This document shows, one piece after another, positions 1-8,836 of a stretch of DNA of 64,000 nucleotides; position 1 is the stretch's first letter, and each line of letters starts with the position of its first letter. This DNA comes from JAFAGX01 sp035623335. GTDB taxonomy: Bacteria > Acidobacteriota > Terriglobia > Terriglobales > Acidobacteriaceae. Where the stretch lies: contig DASPTQ010000076.1 in the NCBI GenBank assembly GCA_035623335.1, positions 40,414 to 104,413 of the forward strand, in the 5' to 3' direction. A program made the translations under genes and the position numbers. The notes under the pieces are model-generated. The model ran no database searches and had not been told where the DNA came from. It saw only the letters and a list, made by a program, of their open reading frames with translations.

Positions 1-1
1 C

Positions 2-370
2 ATCGATGAAATCCCCTACATGGTGGTGAAAAAAGATGGACGGCGAGAGAAATTCGACCGGCAGAAGGTGCTGAATGGACTTTTGCGTGCTTGCGAAAAA
101 CGCCCGGTTCCGATTGGCAAGCTGGAGCAAATCGTGAACGAGGCCGAGGGTTTCGTGATCGAGTCCCCCGAGCGAGAGCGCAAAACGAGCGAACTCGGCG
201 AACTCATTATGAATCGCTTAAGACGTTATGACAAAGTGGCTTATGTACGCTTTGCCTCGGTTTACTTGGACTTCAAGGACGTGCAGGAGTTCATGAACGA
301 GTTGAAGGACCTTATCAAGGCCAAGGATGGGGCAGACGTTCGCACGAAAACCATCGGGAAGCCGCAATAG
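2..370 (+). CDS. nrdR: Transcriptional repressor NrdR, 3' part only
   Basis: The reading frame is already open at the window edge, so the zinc-ribbon N-terminus lies outside. What remains is the ATP-cone domain that binds (d)ATP and controls repression of ribonucleotide reductase genes: it begins IDEIPYMVVKKDGRREKFDR and continues with a helical part (NGLLRACEKRPV, LGELIMNRLRRYDKVAYVRFAS). The segment DKVAYVRFASVY followed by FKDVQEF is the typical NrdR end. An ATG at position 20 is internal to the family alignment and is not the true start. The gene ends 30 bp before the isocitrate dehydrogenase gene, in the same direction. Confidence 0.93.
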   Translation: MDEIPYMVVKKDGRREKFDRQKVLNGLLRACEKRPVPIGKLEQIVNEAEGFVIESPERERKTSELGELIMNRLRRYDKVAYVRFASVYLDFKDVQEFMNELKDLIKAKDGADVRTKTIGKPQ

Positions 371-400
371 GGTAGCCCGAGCTGTGCTCGAACTCGATAC

Positions 401-1444
401 ATGACTATGCCACACCGCATCACCCTCATTCCTGGAGACGGTATCGGACCGGAGGTCACCGAGGCTGCGGTCCGCATACTCGAGGCTACCGGGCTAGAGC
501 TCGAATGGGAAACGCATGCGGCAGGCGCCGACGCTTACGAAAAACATGGCGCATACATTCCCCGTGCGCTTATCGACTCTATCGAACGTACTCGGGTTGC
601 CCTGAAGGGCCCGATTTCGACTCCCATCGGAAGAGGTTTTCCGAGCATCAACGTGGAGTTGCGTAAGCGCTTCGAGCTGTACGCCAACTTCCGTCCGATC
701 AGCAATTTGCCCCACATCCCCACGCGCTATCCGCAGGTGGATCTCATCATCGTCCGGGAAAATACCGAGGGCTTGTACTCCGGCATCGAGCACGAGGTCG
801 TGCCGGGCGTGGTCGAGAGCCTGAAAATCATGACGGAGAAGGCGTGTACGCGCATTTCACGTTTCGCTTTCGAATATGCCCGCAAGAATCGGCGGAAGAA
901 GATCCATGCCATTCATAAGGCCAACATCATGAAGCTTTCCGACGGCCTGTTCCTCCGCTGCGCCCAGGATGTAGCCAAGGAATATCCCGAGATCACCTAC
1001 GCCGAGCACATTGTGGACAATACCTGCATGCAGCTGGTCATGAACCCTTATCAGTACGACATGCTGCTGATGGAAAATCTGTATGGCGATATCATTTCTG
1101 ATCTCTGCGCGGCCTTTGTCGGCGGGTTGGGAATGGTTCCGAGCGCGAACCTGGGAGACCACTGCGCCATTTTCGAGGCGGTTCACGGCTCGGCTCCGGA
1201 CATTGCCGGGAAAAACCTCGCCAATCCCACCGCCGTAATCCGCTGCGCCCTGCTGATGCTCCACCATCTCGGCGAGGACGAAGCGGCACTCAAAATACGG
1301 AACGCGCTCGAAATGGTCTACCGCACGCGCGACAAATTAACCCGCGATGTAGGGGGTAAGGCCGGGACCTCGGAGTTCGCCGACTCGATCATCGCGGCGA
1401 TGGAACCGGAGGCGGTGGCCGCCGCCCGAGGCAATCGTCAGTAG
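401..1444 (+). CDS. NAD-dependent isocitrate dehydrogenase (isocitrate/isopropylmalate dehydrogenase family)
   Basis: 347 residues, the short IDH3/IMDH-like type. It is expected to oxidise isocitrate to 2-oxoglutarate with NAD in the TCA cycle. Visible are the N-terminal IPGDGIGPEV, the substrate loop SINVELRKRFELYANFRP (about residues 82-99), RENTEGLYSGIEH (119-131), the catalytic Lys segment HKANIMKLSDGLF, the metal-binding Asp segment MENLYGDIISD, and the cofactor loop HGSAPDIAGKNLANPTA. In that loop the Asp-Ile pair replaces the Lys-Tyr pair of NADP enzymes, which favours NAD. RENTEGLYSGIEH argues for isocitrate rather than isopropylmalate; homoisocitrate-type activity cannot be excluded. 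The start could also be the ATG two codons later (407). It converges with metH, 22 bp between stops. Confidence 0.9.
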   Translation: MTMPHRITLIPGDGIGPEVTEAAVRILEATGLELEWETHAAGADAYEKHGAYIPRALIDSIERTRVALKGPISTPIGRGFPSINVELRKRFELYANFRPISNLPHIPTRYPQVDLIIVRENTEGLYSGIEHEVVPGVVESLKIMTEKACTRISRFAFEYARKNRRKKIHAIHKANIMKLSDGLFLRCAQDVAKEYPEITYAEHIVDNTCMQLVMNPYQYDMLLMENLYGDIISDLCAAFVGGLGMVPSANLGDHCAIFEAVHGSAPDIAGKNLANPTAVIRCALLMLHHLGEDEAALKIRNALEMVYRTRDKLTRDVGGKAGTSEFADSIIAAMEPEAVAAARGNRQ

Positions 1445-1466
1445 CGGTTCGCGAGCATCTGTTGTC

Positions 1467-4400
1467 TCAAACCACAAAATACTTCGCGCTGGGATGGTGG
1501 ACCACGATGGCGGAAGTGGATTGTTCGGGATCCAGCAAGAATCCGGAGGTCAAGCGCACTCCTAGATTTTCTTCCGGATGGAGCAAGGCAAACAGCTTCG
1601 TCTGATCTTCCAGGTTGGGGCAGGCGGGATAGCCGAAGGAGTACCGGGATCCGCGATACTTTTGATGGAATAGATCGCGAATATGCGGCGAGTCGTCTCC
1701 GGCGATGCCCAATTCCTCGCGCATTCTCTTGTGCAGGTACTCCGCCAGCGCTTCCGCGGTTTCAACGCTTAAGCCATGCAGGAAAAGATACTTGGTATAC
1801 TCGCCGCTCTCAAACAGGTGTTGGGTTTCCTGGGACGCGGTGCCCCCGATCGTAACCAGAGACAGCCCAATCACATCCATCTTCCCTGAGTTCTTGGGAG
1901 CAAAGAAATCGGCAATGCTCAGTCTGCGGCCCTCCTTCTGCCGGGGAAAGGCGAAGCGGAGGAGTTCGCCGCCAGGACCGCCCTCGGTCGGCTCATAGAC
2001 GAGCACATCATTCGCTTCGCTCTGCGCCGGGAAATACCCGTACACCGCCTTCGGCTCGAACCATTGACTGCGAATGACCTCCTCCTCGAGCTGGCTCTTG
2101 ATCGGCCGGAACTTTTCCTCCACCAGGCGGAGATAATCCTCCTGTGATGCCGTCTTCAACTGCCACTGATTCTTGAACAGCGCCGTATCGTTGATGTAAG
2201 GAAAGATTTCGCGCAAATCAAAGTCCTTGCGCACGCGTACGCCCCAGAACGGAGGCACGGGGATGTTGGGCGCATCGCCGACGACCGGGCTGCGCTCGGT
2301 GAACAGTGGCCCGGTTTCTTCGTCTACGGCCGCTGCCTTGGCATATTCCTTGACCGTCCTACCCTCCTCCAGACGAGCTTGCCGACGGCCATCCATGGTC
2401 GACAAGTCTTCCATCAGGTGCAAGCCGGCAAAGGCGTCGTCGGCGTAGAAAACCGCGCTCGAGTATTCCCGTCGCAAATCGTCCTCGACGTATTTGCGGG
2501 TCAGCGCCGCGCCGCCACAGATCACGGGGAATTCCAGCTGCTGCCGCTCGAGATCCTGAATGACATATTTCATCTCGAGCGTGGACTTCACCAGCAACCC
2601 ACTTAAGCCGATCGCATCCGCCTGGCGCTCGAGTGCCGCCTTGATGATCGTGTCCCCAGGTTGCTTAATGCCCAGGTTGACCACGCGGAACCCGTTGTTG
2701 GTCAGAATGATGTCCACCAGGTTCTTACCAATATCGTGGACATCGCCTTTCACCGTAGCCAGCACGATCGTGCCCTTCTGGGAACCGGTCTTTCTCTCCA
2801 TCTTCGGCTCTAGATAAGCGACGGCCTGCTTCATCACCGCCGCCGAGTCGAGTACCGACGGCAGCTGCATCTTACGCGCCCCGAACAAGTCTCCGACGGT
2901 TTTCATACCATCGAGCAGCACCGTGTTGATCAGGTCGAGTGGCGTGTACTGGACGAGTGCCTCTTCGAGCAGCTGCTCCAAGGTTTTCCGATGGGCCCCC
3001 TCACCGACGGCCTTCTCCCCCTGGATGATGGCGAATTTCAGTTTGTCCTCGACTCCGAGGGTCTCGAGGTGCGCGGTGGTCGCCGCCTGCACCTTGCCCT
3101 TCGTCCCGGCAAAGTGCTCCATATAGCGCTGCAGCGGATCGCCGCCCGATTGGTCGCGGTAAATCAGCTTGCGCGCCAGCTCGACCTCTTCATGTGGAAT
3201 TTTGTACAAAGGGTAGACCTTCGAGTAGTTGACGATGGCCATGTCGAGCCCATGGTCGACTGCCTCGTGGAGGAAGACCGAGTTCAGAACCCGCCGCGGA
3301 TATATGTCGAGGCCAAAGGAAATATTGCTGACCCCTAGAATGGTCTTCACCGCCGGCAGTTCGTTCTTGATCCGCTTGATCGCCTGGAGCGTTTCGATGC
3401 CGGCCGTGCGATATTCCTCCTGCCCGGTTGAAATCGGCAGGGTGAGCGCATCAAAAATCAAATCGACCGGACGAACTCCGTATTTTTGGGTGGCGAGGTT
3501 GTAGATACGCTTGGCGATTGCGGTTTTCTTCTCCGCCGTCAGGGCCATGCCCTCCTCGTCAATGGTCAGGGCAATCACGGCTGCGCCGAAGCGCTTGGCC
3601 ATGGGCAACACTTTCGCCGTGCGCTTCTCCCCATCTTCGAGGTTGATCGAGTTGATGATGGGCTTCCCCGGAATGCGCTTCAACGCCTCTTCGACGACAT
3701 CAGCCTCGGTCGAATCCACCAGGATCGGGGCGGGAACTCGAGTGGCGACTTTCTCCAGAATGGAAGTGATGTAACCTTTCTCATCTTCCCCGACGATCGC
3801 GCAACAGAGGTCCAGCATGTGGGAACCATGGCTGACCAACTTCTTCGCCAAAGCGAGGATATCGTCGTACTTCTTGCCCCGAACCAGATTGCGGAAATGC
3901 TCGACCCGGGTGGTCGTGTTCATCTCTTCGGCCACGATCAGAGGTTTGGGCTCGAGGTCGAGCGGAACCATCGTGTAGGCACTCGCCGCAGCGGCCACGG
4001 GGTTCACCTCCCGCTTCGCCGGCTCCAGGCCGCTCACGGCTTCGACCACGGCCCTTAAATGTTCCGGGGTCGTTCCGCAGCAGCCACCGACGATGCGGAC
4101 GCCATAGTTCTCGACAAAGTGTTTGTGATAGGTGGCCAGCTCCTCCGGTTTCAGTTTGTAGACTGCCCGGCCGCCTTCGTTTTGCGGTAGCCCGGCATTG
4201 GGCAGCACCGAGACCTGCTTGGTCGAATTGGCGCCCAGGTAGCGCACCGCATCATTCATCTCTGCCGGGCCGGTAGCGCAGTTGAGCCCGATTACCTCCA
4301 CGTCGAAAGCTTCGAGCGCCGTGAGCGCAGCCCCGATTTCGGTGCCCAGCAGCATGGTTCCGGTGGCTTCAAGGGTTACTTGCACCGTAACTGGGATCCG

Positions 4401-4943
4401 CTTGCCCGCTCTTTCGATGGCATCAAACACACCCACCAGGGCGGCTTTCGCCTGGAGAAGATCCTGCGAGGTCTCAATCAGGAGAACGTCCACCCCACCC
4501 TCGACCAAAGCCTGAGCCTGCTCAAGGTAGACGGCGACCATGTCATCGAATCGGATGTGTCCGAGGGACGGCAGCTTGGTCGTGGGCCCGATCGAACCGG
4601 CTACAAAGCGGGGCCTTTCTTTGGTGGAGAACTGATCGGCAACTTCGCGGGCAATCTTGACTGCGGCCAGATTGATTTCCGCGACCTTGTCGGCCAGGTC
4701 GTATTCGCCGAGCACCACCCGGCTGGCACCGAAGGTATCGGTTTCGACGACATCGCAGCCGACCGAGAGAAAACTAGCATGAATGTCTCGAATGATCTCG
4801 GGACGGCTCAAGACCAGAAGTTCGTTGCAACCCTCTTTCCCCCAATAGTCATCCACACTGGGATTGCGGAGCTGGATGTTCGTGCCCATGGCGCCGTCAT
4901 AGATCACCACGCGCTCGCGAACGGTTTCAAGAAAACGAGACAT
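1467..4943 (-). CDS. metH: Methionine synthase, cobalamin-dependent (MetH)
   Basis: 1158 residues, close to the usual 1200-1230. It transfers a methyl group from 5-methyltetrahydrofolate to homocysteine through cobalamin. Order of domains: homocysteine-binding barrel (about 1-310) with zinc cysteines in GLNCATGP and GGCCGTTPEH; pterin-binding barrel (about 350-620); cobalamin cap and B12-binding domain with DVHDIGKN, whose His736 is the lower axial ligand; C-terminal reductive activation domain (about 880-1158) ending RYSFGYPACPNLEDQ and the AdoMet-binding region. The open frame runs 39 codons further upstream to 5060, but homology begins at MSRFLETVRERVVIYDGAMG, so I place the start at 4943. 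No cobalamin riboswitch is visible in the 142 bp to nuoI. A second homocysteine methyltransferase fused to MetF is encoded at 27.6 kb. Confidence 0.97.
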   Translation of the reverse strand: MSRFLETVRERVVIYDGAMGTNIQLRNPSVDDYWGKEGCNELLVLSRPEIIRDIHASFLSVGCDVVETDTFGASRVVLGEYDLADKVAEINLAAVKIAREVADQFSTKERPRFVAGSIGPTTKLPSLGHIRFDDMVAVYLEQAQALVEGGVDVLLIETSQDLLQAKAALVGVFDAIERAGKRIPVTVQVTLEATGTMLLGTEIGAALTALEAFDVEVIGLNCATGPAEMNDAVRYLGANSTKQVSVLPNAGLPQNEGGRAVYKLKPEELATYHKHFVENYGVRIVGGCCGTTPEHLRAVVEAVSGLEPAKREVNPVAAAASAYTMVPLDLEPKPLIVAEEMNTTTRVEHFRNLVRGKKYDDILALAKKLVSHGSHMLDLCCAIVGEDEKGYITSILEKVATRVPAPILVDSTEADVVEEALKRIPGKPIINSINLEDGEKRTAKVLPMAKRFGAAVIALTIDEEGMALTAEKKTAIAKRIYNLATQKYGVRPVDLIFDALTLPISTGQEEYRTAGIETLQAIKRIKNELPAVKTILGVSNISFGLDIYPRRVLNSVFLHEAVDHGLDMAIVNYSKVYPLYKIPHEEVELARKLIYRDQSGGDPLQRYMEHFAGTKGKVQAATTAHLETLGVEDKLKFAIIQGEKAVGEGAHRKTLEQLLEEALVQYTPLDLINTVLLDGMKTVGDLFGARKMQLPSVLDSAAVMKQAVAYLEPKMERKTGSQKGTIVLATVKGDVHDIGKNLVDIILTNNGFRVVNLGIKQPGDTIIKAALERQADAIGLSGLLVKSTLEMKYVIQDLERQQLEFPVICGGAALTRKYVEDDLRREYSSAVFYADDAFAGLHLMEDLSTMDGRRQARLEEGRTVKEYAKAAAVDEETGPLFTERSPVVGDAPNIPVPPFWGVRVRKDFDLREIFPYINDTALFKNQWQLKTASQEDYLRLVEEKFRPIKSQLEEEVIRSQWFEPKAVYGYFPAQSEANDVLVYEPTEGGPGGELLRFAFPRQKEGRRLSIADFFAPKNSGKMDVIGLSLVTIGGTASQETQHLFESGEYTKYLFLHGLSVETAEALAEYLHKRMREELGIAGDDSPHIRDLFHQKYRGSRYSFGYPACPNLEDQTKLFALLHPEENLGVRLTSGFLLDPEQSTSAIVVHHPSAKYFVV

Positions 4944-5084
4944 GTTCTTTCTGCCTGACTCCCGGTCGCCTGCCAGAGTCGTCCCCGCCAAGGGACCAGA
5001 GCCGCGTCTGGCCGCGGCTGTATGCGGAAAACGCCGGCTCACCTGGGGGACCGGCGTCAAAATCCATTCCCAATGATCCAGCGG

Positions 5085-5615
5085 TCAACTGCCGGGTACC
5101 GGCAGGGCCGGTGCGCCTTCCGCCACTTCTGCTTGATTGAAGACGGCGTTGGCTCCCAGGTGGGCGGGCCTGGCAGCGAGCAGCTGTTCTTTGCGATAGA
5201 TCAGGTTCGTGGCATTGAATGACGCAATTTCAAATCCATGCCCATGGGTAATCGCATCCGTTGGGCACGCCTCGACGCAGTATCCGCAGAAAATACAGCG
5301 GTTGTAGTCAATGTTGTACACCCGCGCATAGCGCTCGGCACCGCTGACCCGATGCTCGGAGGTGTTCTCGGCTGCCTCGATATAGATGCAGTTCGAGGGG
5401 CACGCCGCCGCACAAAGAAAACAGGCGACGCATTTCTCCAGGCCGTTCTCGTCCCGCTGCAGGACGTGCACCCCCCGATAGCGCTCCTGAAACTTGGCTC
5501 CCCGCAAAGGCCCCGGCCCGTCGGGATAGTTCTCCACCTGGGTGGGCTCAAACATCTCGCGAAAGGTGATGCTCATGCCTTTGGCGATCGCGGCCATGCC
5601 CCTTAGAAACGACAT
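5085..5615 (-). CDS. nuoI: NADH-quinone oxidoreductase subunit I (NuoI)
   Basis: 176 residues. Two 4Fe-4S motifs, CVACFLCAAACP and CIFCGYCVEACP, carry electrons from the peripheral arm of complex I towards quinone. The preceding segment MSITFREMFEPTQVENYP and the spacing of the clusters fit NuoI. The start is taken at MSFLRGMAAIAKG (5615), because the upstream 64 codons to 5807 are low-similarity and overlap the divergent esterase gene. No other nuo gene lies nearby, so this is a stand-alone copy: either the complex I genes are split in this genome or this is an additional paralogue. It is divergent from the esterase (120 bp apart) and precedes metH on the same strand. Confidence 0.93.
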   Translation of the reverse strand: MSFLRGMAAIAKGMSITFREMFEPTQVENYPDGPGPLRGAKFQERYRGVHVLQRDENGLEKCVACFLCAAACPSNCIYIEAAENTSEHRVSGAERYARVYNIDYNRCIFCGYCVEACPTDAITHGHGFEIASFNATNLIYRKEQLLAARPAHLGANAVFNQAEVAEGAPALPVPGS

Positions 5616-5735
5616 TACTGTAGTATACCGGACATCCGGCCGCGAACCAGGGCCCCTAGGCCGGGGTCGGCAAGCGGGGCGGTCCTCATCCGCGCGCCAA
5701 TCAGGTAAGATACTTCGACTGCTTTCCCGCCGACG

Positions 5736-6446
5736 ATGAACCGCGAATACCACAATGGATACAGTCAGGAGCTCGGTCGCGACATGGAAGCGCTGGTGTT
5801 CGGGCACTCAGGGTGGCCACTTCTGGTTTTCCCCAGCTCCATGGGGAAATTCTTTGAGTACGAGGACCGCGGAATGATCGCCGTGTTGGCGGCGAAGATT
5901 GAACGGGGTGAACTGCAGGTCTTTTGCCCGGATGCGGTCGATTTGGAGAGCTGGTACAACCAAGCCGTCCATCCCCGGCAGCGGATCCTGCGCCACCTGC
6001 AATATGAACGCTTCCTCCTGCATGAGTTTCTCCCCTTTCTGCGGCGGAAAAACCAGTCCCCTCAGCTGGCTGTAACCGGCTGCAGTTTCGGGGGATACCA
6101 CGCGGTGAATTTTTCTCTCAAACATCCCGACCTGGTGACCCATTGTGTCAGCATGAGCGGCTCTTTTGACATCCATCAGTTTCTCGACGGCTATTACGAT
6201 GATGATTGCTATTTCAATAGTCCGCAGGATTTCCTGCCGAACCTGACGGACGATTGGTTCTTAAGCGGTTACCGCAGGATGAAGATAGTGCTCGGATCGG
6301 CGGATTGGGACATGTGTCTCGACCAGAACGTTAAGCTATCCGACAAGCTGCACCAAAAAGCCGTGCCCCATTGGCTGGACGTATGGGGAAATCACTTCCG
6401 GCACGACTGGCCGTTGTGGCTGGGGATGGCGGGCAAGTACTTCTAG
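5736..6446 (+). CDS. Alpha/beta-hydrolase, esterase D-like family
   Basis: 236 residues, no signal peptide. The nucleophile elbow is GCSFGG with Ser117; the likely acid is in GSADWD and the likely base in the C-terminal NHFRHDW. The SSMGKFFEYEDRGM segment near residue 35 would form the oxyanion region. The family (putative esterase, PF00756-like) includes S-formylglutathione hydrolases and antigen-85-type acyltransferases; the substrate here is unknown. It is the first gene of a five-gene plus-strand cluster: an ATP-grasp ligase starts 71 bp downstream, followed by a second ligase, a metallopeptidase and another ATP-grasp-like protein. In that setting it may cleave or transfer an ester or thioester of the cluster product. 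That role is inference. Confidence 0.85.
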   Translation: MNREYHNGYSQELGRDMEALVFGHSGWPLLVFPSSMGKFFEYEDRGMIAVLAAKIERGELQVFCPDAVDLESWYNQAVHPRQRILRHLQYERFLLHEFLPFLRRKNQSPQLAVTGCSFGGYHAVNFSLKHPDLVTHCVSMSGSFDIHQFLDGYYDDDCYFNSPQDFLPNLTDDWFLSGYRRMKIVLGSADWDMCLDQNVKLSDKLHQKAVPHWLDVWGNHFRHDWPLWLGMAGKYF

Positions 6447-6517
6447 CATTTGAGGCATGCGGCCTGAGGTTGAGGTTTCGACGGGGATCGGACATTTCGA
6501 AAGTGGGAGAATGAGCT

Positions 6518-7525
6518 GTGAAGAAAATCGGCATTCTGTTTGGCATGGAGAATACCTTTCCGCCGGCGGTCGTCGAAAGGATCAACTCCAGGAAAGCGGA
6601 TGGCGTGACCGCGGAGTTCGTCAAGGTGGGCGCGGTGAAGATGGTGGAACCGAGCCCCTACCAGGTCATCATCGACCGGATTTCGCAGGACATTCCCTTT
6701 TATCGCGCTTACTTGAAGAATGCGGTGCTCAACGGAACCGTGGTGGTGAACAACCCGTTCTGGTGGACGGCGGATGACAAATTCTTCAACTATGCGCTGG
6801 CCGCAAAACTGGGAGTGGCCATTCCGCCCACCGTACTCTTGCCTCATAACCGACATCCCGAAGGCACGACCGAACAATCGATGCGCAATCTGATCTATCC
6901 CCTGGACTGGCAAGAGATTTTTGCCTATGTGGGCTTCCCGGCATTCTTAAAGCCCTATTCCGGTGGGGGATGGAAACACGTGTACAAAGTACATTCGCCG
7001 GAAGAGTTCTTTCGCTATTACAACCAGACGGGGGACTTGTGCATGACGCTGCAGCACGGCGTCGAGTTTGAGGAATACTATCGATGCTATGTCGTGGGGC
7101 AGGAAAAGGTGCATGTCATGAAGTACAACCCCAACGCTCCCTTCCATGAGCGCTATGTCAAGGGGAATCCCCCGCCCTCGAGCACCAAGCTCGAGGAGCG
7201 AATCATCAGCGGTGCGCAGCAACTCTGCCGCGCCCTTGGCTATGATTTCAATACCGTGGAGTTTGCCGTCGAGGGCGGGGTTCCCTATGCCATCGACTTC
7301 ATGAATCCGGCGCCCGACGCGGATGTGAACTCGGTAGGGCGGGAGAATTTTGAATGGGTCGTGAACGCCATCGCCGACCTGGCCATCGCCAAGGCGAGGA
7401 GCAACGAGAATCCGGTCCGGGAGCTACGTTGGGCGGGATTCTTGGCGGGTCCCGAGCAGATGGCCCCGCCGGCGACAACCTCCCGCAAGCGCCGGTCGTC
7501 GCGGGCAAAGAAGTTGGAGTCCTAA
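6518..7525 (+). CDS. ATP-grasp family ligase (putative amide/peptide ligase)
   Basis: 335 residues, GTG start preceded by AGTGGGAGA. ATP-grasp landmarks are in the right order: FPAFLKPYSGGGWKHVYKV (about 140-158) gives the ATP-contacting Lys145 and the mobile glycine-rich loop; LQHGVEFEEYYRCYVVG (178-194) is the adenine-binding strand with the conserved Glu/Arg; EFAVEGGVPYAIDFMNPAP (248-266) carries the metal-binding Glu/Asp/Asn. Such enzymes join a carboxylate to an amine through an acylphosphate. The last 30 residues are basic and Ser/Arg/Lys-rich (KRRSSRAKK), perhaps a nucleic-acid or acidic-partner contact. The N-terminal 100 residues resemble the preATP-grasp fold. Substrates are unknown. 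It belongs to the cluster 5736-11212 with a second, unrelated ligase immediately downstream. Confidence 0.88.
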   Translation: MKKIGILFGMENTFPPAVVERINSRKADGVTAEFVKVGAVKMVEPSPYQVIIDRISQDIPFYRAYLKNAVLNGTVVVNNPFWWTADDKFFNYALAAKLGVAIPPTVLLPHNRHPEGTTEQSMRNLIYPLDWQEIFAYVGFPAFLKPYSGGGWKHVYKVHSPEEFFRYYNQTGDLCMTLQHGVEFEEYYRCYVVGQEKVHVMKYNPNAPFHERYVKGNPPPSSTKLEERIISGAQQLCRALGYDFNTVEFAVEGGVPYAIDFMNPAPDADVNSVGRENFEWVVNAIADLAIAKARSNENPVRELRWAGFLAGPEQMAPPATTSRKRRSSRAKKLES

Positions 7526-7693
7526 GACCCGGTGCAATTCTTCCCCATGGGGTAGGGCATTCCTTCGCAGGCCCGAGGGCTCGACAAAATCCGCGGGGCG
7601 GCGTAACTCCAAAAACGCCCGGACACCCACCGAGGCCGCGCTATACTGGTGTCCAGCCGGAAGGACTGCGGGCAGTTTCGTCCGTTTGACCTT

Positions 7694-8836
7694 ATGGGAC
7701 CTAGCTTCACCATCGGAATTGAAGAAGAGTATCAGATCGTCGATCCCGTATCCCGGGACCTGCGCTCGCACATCCATTTCGAGATACTCGAAAAGGGAAA
7801 GATGCTGCTGCATGAAAAGGTGAAGTCCGAGCTGCATCAATCCGTGGTCGAAGTAGGAACCTCGGTGTGCCCCAACATTAAGGATGCCAAGGAAGAGGTC
7901 AAGAAGCTGCGCCGCGACATGGTCAACTTGGCCAAGGAAAACGGCCTGCGATTGGCGGCAGCTGCCACCCACCCCTTTGCCGATTGGCGGGTGCAGGAAA
8001 TCACCCCCGACGAGCGCTACAAGAACATTGTGGAAGACATGCAGCTGGTCGCCCGCGCCAACCTGATCTTCGGCCTGCACGTCCACATTGGAATCGAAGA
8101 TCGCGAGACCGCGATTCAGATGATGAATCACGCCCGCTACTTCCTGCCGCACATTCTGGCGCTGTCCACCAATTCTCCCTTCTGGCTGGGCATGAACACC
8201 GGCCTCAAATCGTATCGCTGCAAAGTCTTTGATAAATTTCCCCGGACCAACATTCCGGACTATTTCCCCAGCTGGGGTGAGTACGAGAATTTCGTCAAGC
8301 TTCTGATCAAGACCAATTGCGTCGACAACGCCAAGAAGATTTGGTGGGATATCCGGCCGCATCCATTCTTCAACACGTTGGAGTTCCGGGTTGCCGATAT
8401 TCCCATGCGGGTGGAGGAAACCATTGCGCTGGCGGCGCTCATCCAGGCCACCATCGCCAAGTTGTACAAGTTGTATGCCGCCAACCAGGGGTTTCGGCTT
8501 TATCGCAGAGCCCTGCTCATGGAAAACAAGTGGCGGGCCGCTCGCTACGGCCTGGATGGCAAGCTCATTGATTTTGGAAAGCAGAAAGAAGTTCCCGAGC
8601 GCGATTTGATCCGGGAGTATCTGGATTTCGTCGACGACGTGGTGAACGAGCTGGACTCGCGCCAGGAGATCAATTACATCCACGAGATCCTCGAAAACGG
8701 CACCGGCGCCGATCGACAGCTGCGGGTGTTTCGCGAGACCGGGGATCTCAAGCAGGTAGCGGACTACATTATGGAAGAAACCGAAGTCGGTCTCAGCGAG
8801 ACCGTGGCGGCGGCGCCCGCGAGAAAGATTGGGTAG
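7694..8836 (+). CDS. Carboxylate-amine ligase, GCS2/YbdK family
   Basis: 380 residues, glutamine-synthetase-like fold. Family motifs: FTIGIEEEYQIVD near the N-terminus with the metal-binding glutamates, ELHQSVVEVGT (47-57), GLHVHIGI (127-134), LSTNSPFWLG (157-166) and WWDIRPHPFFNTLEFRVAD. The family includes weak glutamate-cysteine ligases such as E. coli YbdK; most members have unknown substrates. An upstream in-frame GTG at 7649 is possible, but similarity starts at MGPSFTIGIE, so 7694 is chosen. The stop codon is directly followed by the ATG of the M29-like gene with no gap, so the two are probably translationally coupled. Two ligases of different folds in one cluster suggest that two amide bonds are made in sequence. 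Confidence 0.9.
   Translation: MGPSFTIGIEEEYQIVDPVSRDLRSHIHFEILEKGKMLLHEKVKSELHQSVVEVGTSVCPNIKDAKEEVKKLRRDMVNLAKENGLRLAAAATHPFADWRVQEITPDERYKNIVEDMQLVARANLIFGLHVHIGIEDRETAIQMMNHARYFLPHILALSTNSPFWLGMNTGLKSYRCKVFDKFPRTNIPDYFPSWGEYENFVKLLIKTNCVDNAKKIWWDIRPHPFFNTLEFRVADIPMRVEETIALAALIQATIAKLYKLYAANQGFRLYRRALLMENKWRAARYGLDGKLIDFGKQKEVPERDLIREYLDFVDDVVNELDSRQEINYIHEILENGTGADRQLRVFRETGDLKQVADYIMEETEVGLSETVAAAPARKIG

Noticed and set aside
4944..5084. Cobalamin riboswitch before metH
   Set aside because: No B12 box or matching stem pattern is visible between nuoI and metH.
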